From NCBI GenBank assembly GCA_034440615.1, contig JAOTOM010002271.1:32851-96850 (forward strand): a stretch of 64,000 bases of DNA, read 5' to 3'. Within the stretch, counting starts at the first letter, position 1, and each line of letters opens with the position of its first letter. The position numbers and the translations under genes were made by a program. The notes beneath the pieces were generated by a model. It worked only from the letters and a program-made list of their open reading frames with translations, did not search any database and was not told the origin of the DNA. Source of the stretch: Ashinkailepas kermadecensis (lineage: Eukaryota; Arthropoda; Thecostraca; Neolepadidae). This document shows, in pieces, positions 35,701 through 42,745 of this stretch.

Positions 35701-38523
35701 AGTGGACCAATTGTGCTTGAAACTTTACTTAGCTTGTAGAAACTAAAGAACTTTCCTAAAGAACTGCGTCCTGAGTTTACTGGGAACCGCGACCATCCCA
35801 CCTTGGACACGTCGGCTGCGAAAGGTCGCACCAAGCCTGCAGCTGGACTGCATCGCACTCGTGCGGTGCTGAGGCGGACACCTCATCAACGTGGACACCT
35901 CATGTAACTACTGCTGTTATCCACGATATCACTCATGATGGAAGCGTATTCTGGGGGTGCATATGTTGCATGTAAGCTCGCGAAGACAACTTGCGGATAT
36001 TTATCCTGATTTGCGTCTTATTGACGCGTGTGAGGGGCAAAAGAGAAGCCGCTACTTCACTCAGGTCATCTCACACTCAGACCTCGACAAGCTTGCCGAA
36101 ATCACAATGAACATGCAACGATGCGTTCAGGTGCTGAAGGGATGCATGCACTCAGCTTCTTACTGCTTCAATGGTAGTTTCTGTCACCACGTAGTTTGTT
36201 CTCTGACCAGCTCTGCGTCACTCACTACACATGTCCCTCCATCCCCTGTCACTTCCACTTAACGTCACATGTCCCTGTGATCCCTACCACCCGTGACATA
36301 TCATTCCTACCTTTTGTCACATATTATCACAAGCTCCCCATCATCCGCCAGGCCTGCCTATCCCAGTCACATGCCATCTCTGACTGCCCATCATCCAACA
36401 CCGCTCCGTTCCCTATGTAGCAAAGCTTCCTGTGGGGGCAACTTAATCCCAGAAATTCAGCCCCTCCCCACAGTTCGACTGGCGCGACAGTTCCGACGGA
36501 TACCTGGCGCAAGCCTGTCCGTCTGACGTAGGCAAGCCGCCGCTGAGATCGAGGCCGAGCAGTAGACCTTGCACCATCCCCTCCCTCTCCAGCAGACACC
36601 CTGACGCTGTGACCTCGATACCCGGCCGCCGAGACCAAACCCCTCCCCTCCGGTCCAGGTAACCCGGTACCCTGACGCGGCCGCCGCCGTCGTCAGATGA
36701 TGACATGTCTGAAGTGATGTGAATGTGGTTGTCTTGGGTGATGTATGTCAGTAAATATATTATGGGAACAAGGTGTATAGATGACAAATGACAGGTGTGT
36801 CTACGGATGTTAGATGCCAGTTGTCAGTGGGCTGCGGTGATTTGACCGTCGAGTGTCGCTATTGTGTCAGGCGCTGTGTCGCCAGACCGGGGTCTGCAGT
36901 ACCGCGCCTCTGCCAGTCAGGCGCCGTTGTTGTGGATCATCAGTGTCCGGTGAGGTGCTGAGACGGCACCGATTCCCACGCGAGGCCGACACTCTGGATG
37001 CTACCAGAGACGACTCTGAGCTGACATGGGATGTCTCTGAGATAGACGGCGCACCCGCCTGCAGTAGAGTTCACAGAGTTCGCCATTGTTCTCTTTCCGG
37101 AGATGAGCAACCCCCACTGGCATGCGGCGCAGTTGATGTGACGTGGACTGAGTCACGTGACCATGACGTAATATGGGCGTAGTCTGTCGCCTACCGCGCG
37201 ACAGAGACGAGAGCACTCCCTCGCTTGTCATCGGGCGGTCGTCGCGAACGGTCGCCACTGGCGGGCGGCTGGCCGCCGCCGGCCAGCCACCGCCCCAACG
37301 TCTGAGGTATGTCTGAGGACTCTGATTGAAAATCGTTGCGTGACTGTTGGTGATGTATCCGCTTGAATACTCGGAAGAATAGCGTGATTGGTGACCGGTC
37401 TGTATGAGTTTGAGATCGTATGTGAAGCGGGTGTGCCTGTCTCTGTCAAGACGAAGCTACAGTAATAACTCGAACATTTAACCTGCACCATTAAATCTGA
37501 AGCCTTGTGGCTGTTGACTGTTGACTAATAGCACAATATAAAAGAGCTGGATTTGAGGTGCCTGTCAAGATGTTTGAATCAGAGCTCGGAGATTGGAAGC
37601 TCAGAGCCATTGTACATAGCCGGGGTTTTAAATATCGTCAACGTCGAGGTCTGACTAGCTATCCACGAGCCAAAAGAAGTTTTGCCCCGTCAGAGGGGTG
37701 GAAAGAAAACTTCCCTACACCAATCATACACAACCCCTGGCTATCCGTCCCTCGCCACCTATACCCACCTCCATCCTTCTTCGCCACCCCTCACCACACA
37801 TGCCCCCTCCATCCGCCCCTCGCCGCCCATGCCCCCTTCCATCCGCCCCTCGACAGTTTCCCCATCGTCCACCATAGCCCGCCCCTTCTGTTTAATTAGC
37901 CATCGTGCAAGGCAGCCTGTATGACCCACTGTATCTCCCTTTCTCTTTCTTTTCTGTTTGTTCCTCCCCCTTATTTGTCTCTAATCTTCCTCCGCTCCGT
38001 GCATGCATCCTAATTTCCATCCAGGGGCGGGTACAGGAATTGTCATGATGGGGGCACATTTCTTCGGAACGGCGGCCTCGGCGGAAACAATTTCGTTCAG
38101 AGGAGGCTGGGATGCACTCGAGCATGACGAAGGCGCACCTCTTACTCTGAAAGCGGCGTTTTAGCTAACAAATCCGTCGAGCGGGGGAGGGGATGGAAGG
38201 GAGGGGAGAGGAGGTGCACTCGAGCCTCTCTCGGCTGGATGGGCGCCATATTTCTACGTTAGGGGGGGGGGGCACATTCCCCAGTGCCTCCCCTGTATCC
38301 GGCGGCCCTGTCCCTGTCCGCACCACTCACCACCTTGACGTAGTAGGCGAGCGTGTTCTGCGCCTCGGACAGCTCGAACCGCCTGATCTCGAAGCGGGCG
38401 TTGTCGCGGCCGCGCTTGAACAGGTGGCCCGACTTGTGGCTGGCGCAGTATGCCAACTGCCGCTCCGGGTAGACGAACTCGAGCCGCTCGTACTTGGCGC
38501 GGATAAACTGCTCCAGCAGCACG
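26582..38523 (-). CDS. ADAP1: ADAP / centaurin-alpha gene (ArfGAP with dual PH domains), 3' part, six exons
   Basis: Six exons on the minus strand (38523-38331, 33375-33270, 31375-31251, 30039-29905, 29368-29279, 26755-26582) splice in phase into 273 residues and a stop. Every junction has GT/AG. From recall of the family, the product aligns with vertebrate ADAP1 from the linker IRAKYER through PH1 (about residues 31-135) and PH2 (about 153-252). PH1 keeps KRGRDN and PH2 keeps YRRRWF, the basic strands that bind phosphoinositides in this family. ADAP proteins are Arf6 GTPase-activating proteins recruited to the plasma membrane by PIP3 or PIP2. Human ADAP1 has about 374 residues, so roughly 100 N-terminal residues, the zinc-finger ArfGAP domain, are missing here and must lie upstream. 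I found no CxxC...CxxC exon in the rest of the window. ADAP1 and ADAP2 cannot be told apart; an invertebrate may have only one. Confidence 0.9.
26745..26998 (-). repeat. Tandem duplication of the last ADAP splice acceptor region (period ~144-147)
   Basis: The sequence AAGGAGAACCCCTGCAGAGG, spanning the exon start and acceptor, occurs at 26745 and again at 26889. The downstream blocks ending TTGTGAGACGACAC are also repeated, at about 26831 and 26979. The second copy continues on the other side of a hAT insertion at 28127-28170. Confidence 0.9.
26999..28126 (+). mobile_element. hAT-type non-autonomous element, copy 3 (1128 bp)
   Basis: Perfect 13-bp terminal inverted repeats CAGTGTTAAAATA, with perfect 8-bp target duplications CACGGGAG at 26991-26998 and 28127-28134. 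This is the hAT signature. Ends share the family landmarks. Against the ~500-bp copies, about 650 extra bases (roughly 27390-28050) were inserted in the middle, including CCTAA tracts. It lies in the last ADAP intron. Confidence 0.9.
27500..27605. repeat. Short interstitial CCTAA (TTAGG) tracts
   Basis: About five copies of CCTAA at 27501-27526 and three more around 27586-27601, separated by AT-rich sequence. TTAGG is the arthropod telomere unit, but these tracts are too short to indicate a telomere. Confidence 0.7.
28801..29000 (+). repeat. 95-bp tandem duplication
   Basis: Blocks starting GTCAGACAGGGCGATA at 28801 and 28896, and a third start at 28991, are 95 bases apart and about 90% alike. 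Located in the last ADAP intron. Confidence 0.85.
29131..29272 (-). mobile_element. tRNA-derived SINE with a different head, abutting an ADAP splice donor
   Basis: On the minus strand the head begins GGGTCACGGCAGCTCAGCCG. It has an A box (CAGCTCAGCCGG) and a perfect B box (GGTTCGAATCC), followed by the same GGCGTGAGAGATTGGCGACG body found in the other SINEs. Its 5' end lies about eight bases after the donor of the exon ending at 29279. Confidence 0.8.
29279..29368 (-). CDS. ADAP1: ADAP exon: middle of PH2
   Basis: Exactly 30 codons at phase 0: DAVPKGVIPIGERESGYSV, then ILNVPAGSKSQ. This matches family DAFARGEVFIGSKESGYTVL. The acceptor is GTGACCGCAG and the donor is GTGAGTGG. Compared with human, about four to five residues before the last PH2 strands are absent, which could be natural loop variation or a missed microexon. 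A SINE starts about eight bases inside the downstream intron. Confidence 0.9.
29755..29898 (+). repeat. 12-bp minisatellite in an ADAP intron
   Basis: About twelve units of CACCAGTACAGC / CACCAGTACACC, stopping a few bases short of the exon at 29905. Confidence 0.85.
29905..30039 (-). CDS. ADAP1: ADAP exon: start of PH2
   Basis: The exon encodes 45 codons: LSAGLTRDFTREGWLSKIGP, then a segment with QYRRRWFTLDGRKLMYHD, ending LL. This is the PH2 strand 1-3 region (family: LSRNYLKEGYMEKTGP...RKRWFTMDDRRLMYFKD). The acceptor is CCGCCACAG and the donor is GTGGGTGG. The acceptor is immediately preceded by a 10-bp tandem array that supplies many competing CAG trinucleotides. Confidence 0.9.
30050..30350 (+). 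repeat. 10-bp minisatellite abutting an ADAP splice acceptor
   Basis: About thirty 10-bp units, GGGGCTGTCA, GGGGCTGCCA and GGGGCCGGCA. In the sense of ADAP transcription the common unit reads CCCCTGACAG, so most units offer an extra CAG just before the real acceptor at 30040. Looser copies continue to about 30550. Confidence 0.9.
30560..32894. other. ADAP intron sequence, no other gene seen
   Basis: Outside the exon 31251-31375 this holds a G run near 31599-31610. A segment at about 31960-32030 resembles 14380-14440 (AACGTGTCNCCCC...CGTCGTGAAG), so it is probably an old interspersed repeat. Confidence 0.5.
31251..31375 (-). CDS. ADAP1: ADAP exon: end of PH1 and inter-PH linker
   Basis: The 125-base exon completes a GGA codon from the previous exon and encodes SVRHIYVYHNDGQTLVDWYN, then LLVAFPGSSVAE. 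This is the C-terminal helix of PH1 (family: DGKEIVDWFNALR...LQVAFPG). The donor after GCAGAG is GTGCTG, a weak match. It is preferred because it gives exactly the family spacing between AFPG and the PH2 start (11 residues from G to L in both). Confidence 0.85.
32895..33269 (+). repeat. ~75-bp minisatellite next to an ADAP splice donor
   Basis: Four to five imperfect units with CATCCCGTCACTCGACAACC and AGAATCACACGAGTCCC. The array runs up to the donor of the exon 33270-33375. Confidence 0.85.
33270..33375 (-). CDS. ADAP1: ADAP exon: middle of PH1
   Basis: The 106-base exon starts at phase 0 with GKEPKLVMQL and ends at phase 1 after MTYVHD. It matches the family segment KEPKAVMKI...HPHGLQVTYLKD. 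The acceptor is CGCAG and the donor is GTGAGACG. A minisatellite of about 75-bp units begins immediately beyond the donor, on the low-coordinate side. Confidence 0.9.
33451..34016 (-). repeat. Tandem repeats forming the LINE 3' UTR
   Basis: Three partial repeats of ~110-300 bp each begin near an ATAAAG run and share ACTTAATAAGAGACTCACTT, and two share CATCCCGAAGGAAGGTGC. They start near 33451, 33752 and 33906. Confidence 0.8.
33454..35765 (-). mobile_element. 5'-truncated CR1/Jockey-type LINE inserted in an ADAP intron
   Basis: The 2312-bp insert is flanked by perfect 14-bp duplications GCGTCCTGAGTTTA (33440-33453 and 35766-35779). It contains the 3' part of a reverse transcriptase ORF and a 3' UTR made of ~150-bp repeats. 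It ends in 8-bp repeats CTTTATGA at the low-coordinate side, like the short tail repeats of CR1 elements. The 5' end is truncated upstream of RT, so endonuclease and ORF1 are missing. Confidence 0.93.
34017..35765 (-). CDS. LINE reverse transcriptase, 5'-truncated, uninterrupted
   Basis: About 580 element-derived codons without a stop. In order: a linker, AAGPDGIYARVLREA, then NYRPVSLTSLVCKVLE (RT motif), HGFRKGRSCLTNLL, VAYLDFNKAFDKVPH (first catalytic aspartate), GAPQGSVLGPLLFI, and KFADDLKIF, where FADD replaces the usual YADD. A C-terminal region with YCVQAWSPSYEKD follows. The product copies element RNA at a nicked target. The reading frame continues upstream into about 26 codons of host intron (M at 35858). 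Those codons do not belong to the element. The open frame suggests a fairly recent insertion. Confidence 0.92.
   Translation of the reverse strand, partial: SSLGKFFSFYKLSKVSSTIGPLDVNGTILSEDSEMVEELSKQFKSVFTVEDVTNLPTVNHSSVTGDQIHDVDFIDSDIVFNYIRKIKTNKAAGPDGIYARVLREAEKEVAIPLSIIFCRSVSQNEIPPDWKRANVVPIFKKGERGKVENYRPVSLTSLVCKVLESIIKDRIVSFLEGNRLIQDTQHGFRKGRSCLTNLLDFLNFATEQFDQGNQVDVAYLDFNKAFDKVPHKRLMMQLQVHGIAGSILKWIELWLSDRQQRVMLNGTKSSGQNVLSGAPQGSVLGPLLFIIYVNSIECGLSSKVLKFADDLKIFRAITGQNEQILLQKDLDELVKWSEKWQMKFNFDKCKVMHVGRQHMKAPYLMGGQVLSVTQQEKDLGVILNTKLGASEQTKEARKKALRMLGAIQRNVSYKSEEVIRKLYCAYVRPHLEYCVQAWSPSYEKDCWLLERVQKRATKMVNGIGNLEYEERLKKLNMFSLRYRRLRGDLIEVFKFVHGQEQGYLREMFEFNRNDAIRGHQFKIKVHHSRTRLRQSFFTNRVVEHWNQLPGTIVSSNTLNIFKNGIDNHYKNRGIVFLYSREG
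35780..38330. other. ADAP intron sequence upstream of the LINE
   Basis: No exon with recognisable ADAP content. C-rich runs at 37740-37870 and a G run near 38263 are low complexity. An ORF at 36443-36787 (-) is GC-rich but matches no family I recognise. Confidence 0.5.
38331..38523 (-). CDS. ADAP1: ADAP exon: ArfGAP-PH linker and start of PH1
   Basis: The exon starts after an AG at the 38524 side, in phase 2, and encodes 64 complete codons. They include EQFIRAKYERLEFVYPE, the conserved linker after the ArfGAP domain, and the first PH1 strands with LFKRGRDNARFE. The donor is GTGAGTGG, read from 38330 downward. A hAT-type element begins at 38579, only about 55 bases upstream of the acceptor. 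The next exon starts about 5 kb away at 33375, and most of that distance is a LINE insertion plus unassigned intron. Confidence 0.9.
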
Positions 38524-38578
38524 CTGCCGGCGTTTGACCTAGGTTATTTTGGTTCCTGAGGGGGGGTGCTCCCCTTGG

Positions 38579-39393
38579 CACTGGCGGATCTAGCCCACCG
38601 GTTGGGGGGGGGACTTTCGGATTTCGGCGTCAGCACCCCCCCTCAGTGGCGTACCCAGGAATTGCATCAGGGAGGGGTCGAACGGATTTGGAGGGTGTCG
38701 ATTCTCGCTCTATATGGCAAAGGGCCCCATTAAAAAATAATGACAACATAATTTCCTGTGTAGGGGCCCCAGCCTAACTTCACCGTTTCTAAGGTACCGG
38801 ATTTTTGTTCTTATTTACCTTAATGTTCACGTTCAACGTCTTGTACAACGTCAACGTTCATGCACGTGTACACACTGGCGGATCCGATTTCGTCAACTCT
38901 TGCTGTAAACAGAACTTGAGCAGCATGGAACCTTCGATGTGTGTCAGAATCTACTATGCTACCATATTGGCCTCCAAACAATTACAACAAAACCTTTAAC
39001 CAAAACCTTACCAACCTTAACATAACCCAAACCTTAACATTGGATATTTTTTCATCCGGACGCTTAATTCAACCTCGGCAAAGGTTACTGCATCTTAATT
39101 TAGTTTGCTTCTGTTGGTTTGGTTATTGGTTTTACGACACGTCGACCGTTGAGTCATGTAGCGTCGCCAATCTCTCACGCCGATTGGTCGCGGGCGGAGA
39201 GTAGCGACAGATGAGACTCGAACCCACAACCTTTCGATTGTGAGACGAGCATCTTACCCCTAGACCACTCGTCCCCGCTTCTGTTGGTTTCGGGGGGTCA
39301 AAAGACACTATGCCCCTCCATGTTAAGCGCCTGGGGGGGGGGGGGGGGGGGGGGTGGCATGGCCGGAATGGCCCCTCCCTGGATCCGCCAGTG
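38579..39393 (+). mobile_element. CACTGGCGGATC-family hAT-type element with nested SINE
   Basis: Ends are perfect 12-bp inverted repeats CACTGGCGGATC / GATCCGCCAGTG. The interior matches 54627-55271 in reverse. A SINE at 39121-39276 interrupts it, and a run of more than 20 G lies near the right end. No matching target duplication is visible around this copy. Confidence 0.8.
39121..39276 (-). mobile_element. tRNA-derived SINE, copy 3, with 14-bp target duplication
   Basis: Minus-strand copy with GGACGAGTGGTCTAGGGG head, intact A and B boxes, body hairpin and AACCAATAACC tail. It is flanked by perfect GCTTCTGTTGGTTT duplications (39107-39120 and 39277-39290). The uninterrupted sequence is seen in the related element near 54715. 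Confidence 0.93.
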
Positions 39394-39504
39394 GGGGCAT
39401 ATCACACAGGATCCAATGTTAAAAGTTGAAGTAATTGGGGGGAGGGTAAAGCCAACATTGGGGGGGGGGACGCAAGTGCCCTCCAAAAAGCATACAAAAC
39501 CACA

Positions 39505-40372
39505 CCCATGGCACAGTGAACTCCTGACACAGTGATCCCTGCCACAGTGAGCCCTGACACAGTGAACTCCTGACACAGTGACCCCTGGCACAGTGACCCC
39601 TGACACAGTGAGCCCTGACACAGTGAGCCCTGACACAGTGGCCCCTGACACGGTGACCCCCTGACACAGTGACCCCTGACACAGTGAACTCCTGACACAG
39701 TGACCCCTGACACAGTGACCCCTGACACAGTGACCCCTGACACAGTGCCCCTGACACAGTGACCCCTGACACAGTGATCCCTGACACAGTGACCCCTGAC
39801 ACAGTGACCCCTGACACAGTGACCCCTGACACAGTGAACTCCTGACACAGTGATCCCTGCCACAGTGACCCCTGACACAGAGACCCCCGGACACAGTAAC
39901 CCCTGACACAGTGACCCCTGGCACAGTGAACTCCTGACACAGTGACCCCTGGCACAGTGACCCCTGACACGGTGACCCCTGACACAGTGAACTCCTGACA
40001 CAGTGACCCCTGGCACAGTGACCCCTGACACGGTGACCCCTGACACAGTGACCCCTGACACAGAGACCCCCGGACACAGTAACCCCTGACACAGTGACCC
40101 CTGGCACAGTGAACTCCTGACACAGTGACCCCTGGCACAGTGACCCCTGACACGGTGACCCCTGACACAGTGACCCCTGGCACAGTGACCCCTGACACGG
40201 TGACCCCCTGACACAGTGACCCCCTGACACAGTGACCCCTGACACAGTGACCCCTGACACAGTGAACTCCTGACACACTGACCCCCTGACACAGTGACCC
40301 CTGGCACAGTGACCCCTGACACGGTGACCCCTGACACAGTGACCCCTGACACAGAGACCCCCGGACACAGCA
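39505..40372 (+). repeat. 15-bp minisatellite, ~57 units, with higher-order structure
   Basis: The unit is CACAGTGACCCCTGA with 15-16-bp variants (CACAGTGAACTCCTGA, CACGGTGACCCCTGA, GGCACAGTG). A longer pattern starting with ACACAGAGACCCCCGG recurs near 39876, 40062 and 40347. Long minus-strand ORFs in three frames here are by-products. Confidence 0.95.
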
Positions 40373-41269
40373 CCAGCCTTGCAGCCGTCAACATGTTCGT
40401 CTGACGGATCGACGCTCGTCAGGGGTCACTGTGTTATGGGGTCAGTGTGTCAGGAGTACATGTTCGTCTGACGGATCGACGCTCGCCGACCGTGCCATTT
40501 ACGCCTTGTCTAGAGCTGTTCAGCGCCAACAGCGACACTGCAAACAAGCCAGGCATGGGCAACAGACCGGCTTTGGCTTCGGCAAGTCAGCGCTATCAGG
40601 GATGGCGGATTCAAATTTGGAATTATGGAATTGGGGGAGGGGGGGGGAGCAAGACAGCACGGATATCATGGTACACCGATGCGCTTCTCGTGGCTTTCAT
40701 GCGACTCTCAACTTTTATTTGCATTTGATAGAGCAGTGTTTTACTTATTTTTATTCAACCCTTTTCACAACTTCCTGTCATTTGATATCGGAGATGGCTT
40801 TCGGAACATTATCGAAGCGTATAATATCGCATGGATGTATAACGAAAACAAAATAGCGAATGTGCAAAATATCGAAAGTGAAAAATATCGCACACACGAT
40901 AAATCTAATCGCAAAACGTCAAATACACAACATATTGAACACGCAAAACATTGAATTGCAAAATACTGAATGCACGAACATCTAAGGTACAAAATATCGA
41001 ATCACAAAATATATGAGCAAAAAATTGAACGCGCAAAACATCGAGACAATACATGTCAAGCTGTCCAGCCCGCTCACTCACACCACGTCATCTCCCTCGT
41101 CTACATCCCCCCCACCCCCCCACCATTCAACTTTTTGAAAAGCAGCATTCGCCTACCGCACTATGAAGTTGAATGATAAACCTGAAAGTGAAACAAGTAG
41201 TCGTGCAACACACCCGTACTTGCCAAGAATACAATTTCTTTATGTCTTTCACCATGGACTGCACCACAG

Positions 41270-41310
41270 GTTTGTGTGTGTATGTGTGTGTGTGTGTGTG
41301 TGTGTGCATG
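41270..41310 (+). repeat. (GT)n microsatellite, with (CA)n counterpart at 60395-60440
   Basis: A GT run of about 35 bases in the left arm and the mirrored CA run in the right arm differ in length and interruptions. Confidence 0.9.
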
Positions 41311-41853
41311 TGTATTGTAGGGCATGCAACCGTCCGATAGTGGGGGGGGGGGGGGAAGGGTTATACCGCCCAATAATTGTCCGGCGTATGGTCCAATAGC
41401 TATGCATGAAAAGCCTATGTTGCAACTGAATATGGTAGCAATCTTCCTGCATGTGCAGTTTTTCCGTCGCTCCGTCGGATATGCCATTTGATGGTCACTT
41501 TTTGTCACCTCATGTGTTATAGTGGAAAAATGAATTAATCAGAAAATACGACATAATATAGGTTGGGAAGTCGAGGTAAGTTGAGCCAGTTTTTATCGAG
41601 AGGGCCTTGAGTGCATTTGGTGAGATAGATTAATTATCTGTACACATATTCTGAAAGAGTGATCTTTTGGGCACACATGAGGCACATAGAAGTTTATATC
41701 CAACAATTATAAATCAATCAATTTTAGTGTTGCATGCTGTTTGTGGTCACTTTTTTCATCTCAAATGTTCTGGAGGGAGTACATGAAAGCTATCAAAAAA
41801 TACCACATAATATACTTCAACCTATATTTTCACCGCCTTTTTATCTGGTATTG

Positions 41854-42368
41854 CAGTGATAAATTATGGGCGAAATAGGGTGGAATGTATCACTTTCTGA
41901 ACACTTAACAGACATCCTTCCCCAGGAAGTGTCGACATCGTGTTTCTTGATGTGTTTATGAAGTTTCAATGTCTCGCTTTTAAAAACATGGTACCTGAGT
42001 ATTTTGTTTATGCACCCAAATACGGATTTTGATGCACAAGCATACCGTAGCACAATCCCCGGCGTTACCAGATACACAGCTGATATACACACCTGCAGAC
42101 ATAACAGACCTATGACGTTATATACCTGTCATACAATATCATTTGTTGATATTATGGTATTTGCCGTCATTATCATTAATATATGTATTCGTTTAATGGG
42201 TATCTCAATTAAAAAAAACATACACGTATGAGTGCACAGTTGGCTTAAAATTCAGCTTCAAGGACTTTCAATATATTTTAAACGACATGCTTCCGTAACA
42301 AATTTCGACATCCTACTGTACTCGATTCGACATCTCACACCAAACGAAAAACCAATATTTGAATACTG
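41854..42368 (-). mobile_element. hAT-type non-autonomous element, copy 4 (palindrome left arm)
   Basis: 515 bp, flanked by perfect 8-bp duplications TGGTATTG (41846-41853, 42369-42376). The ends start CAGT on both strands (CAGTGATAAATT and CAGTATTCAAAT), with the family landmarks in reverse. Confidence 0.88.
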
Positions 42369-42745
42369 TGGTATTGTCACACCATCACTCATAATAGAAC
42401 AACCTGATCAACGGCAATAGGCTGGAATACAATTGTATGCCAATTTACGTCATGTTACATGAGAAAAACATCAGCAGCGCGCAAAACATTAATAGGCCAC
42501 TTATCATCTTTCCCCGGTCGCGATTGCTCAACTAGCCCCATACCCACCTGACTTCAGATCAAACATGGCTGCCCATCTCCTGACCATCCCACCACAAGTG
42601 GCTTTGGTGGATATCAAGAGAAAACACATGCCTATGATTGTGTGCTATGATCCGAAGCCTACCTGTTACCAATTAAGGAAAATATAAACATTTACAAGTC
42701 AAGGAAAACATACTTCAGACATTAAAAGACATTTTTGTCCAGGGT

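Noticed and set aside
36443..36787. Possible minus-strand exon of another gene
   Set aside because: GC-rich open frame, but no splice-site pairing and no family I recognise.
39298..40394. Three minus-strand ORFs of 285-356 codons
   Set aside because: By-products of the 15-bp minisatellite; all three frames read the same short motif.
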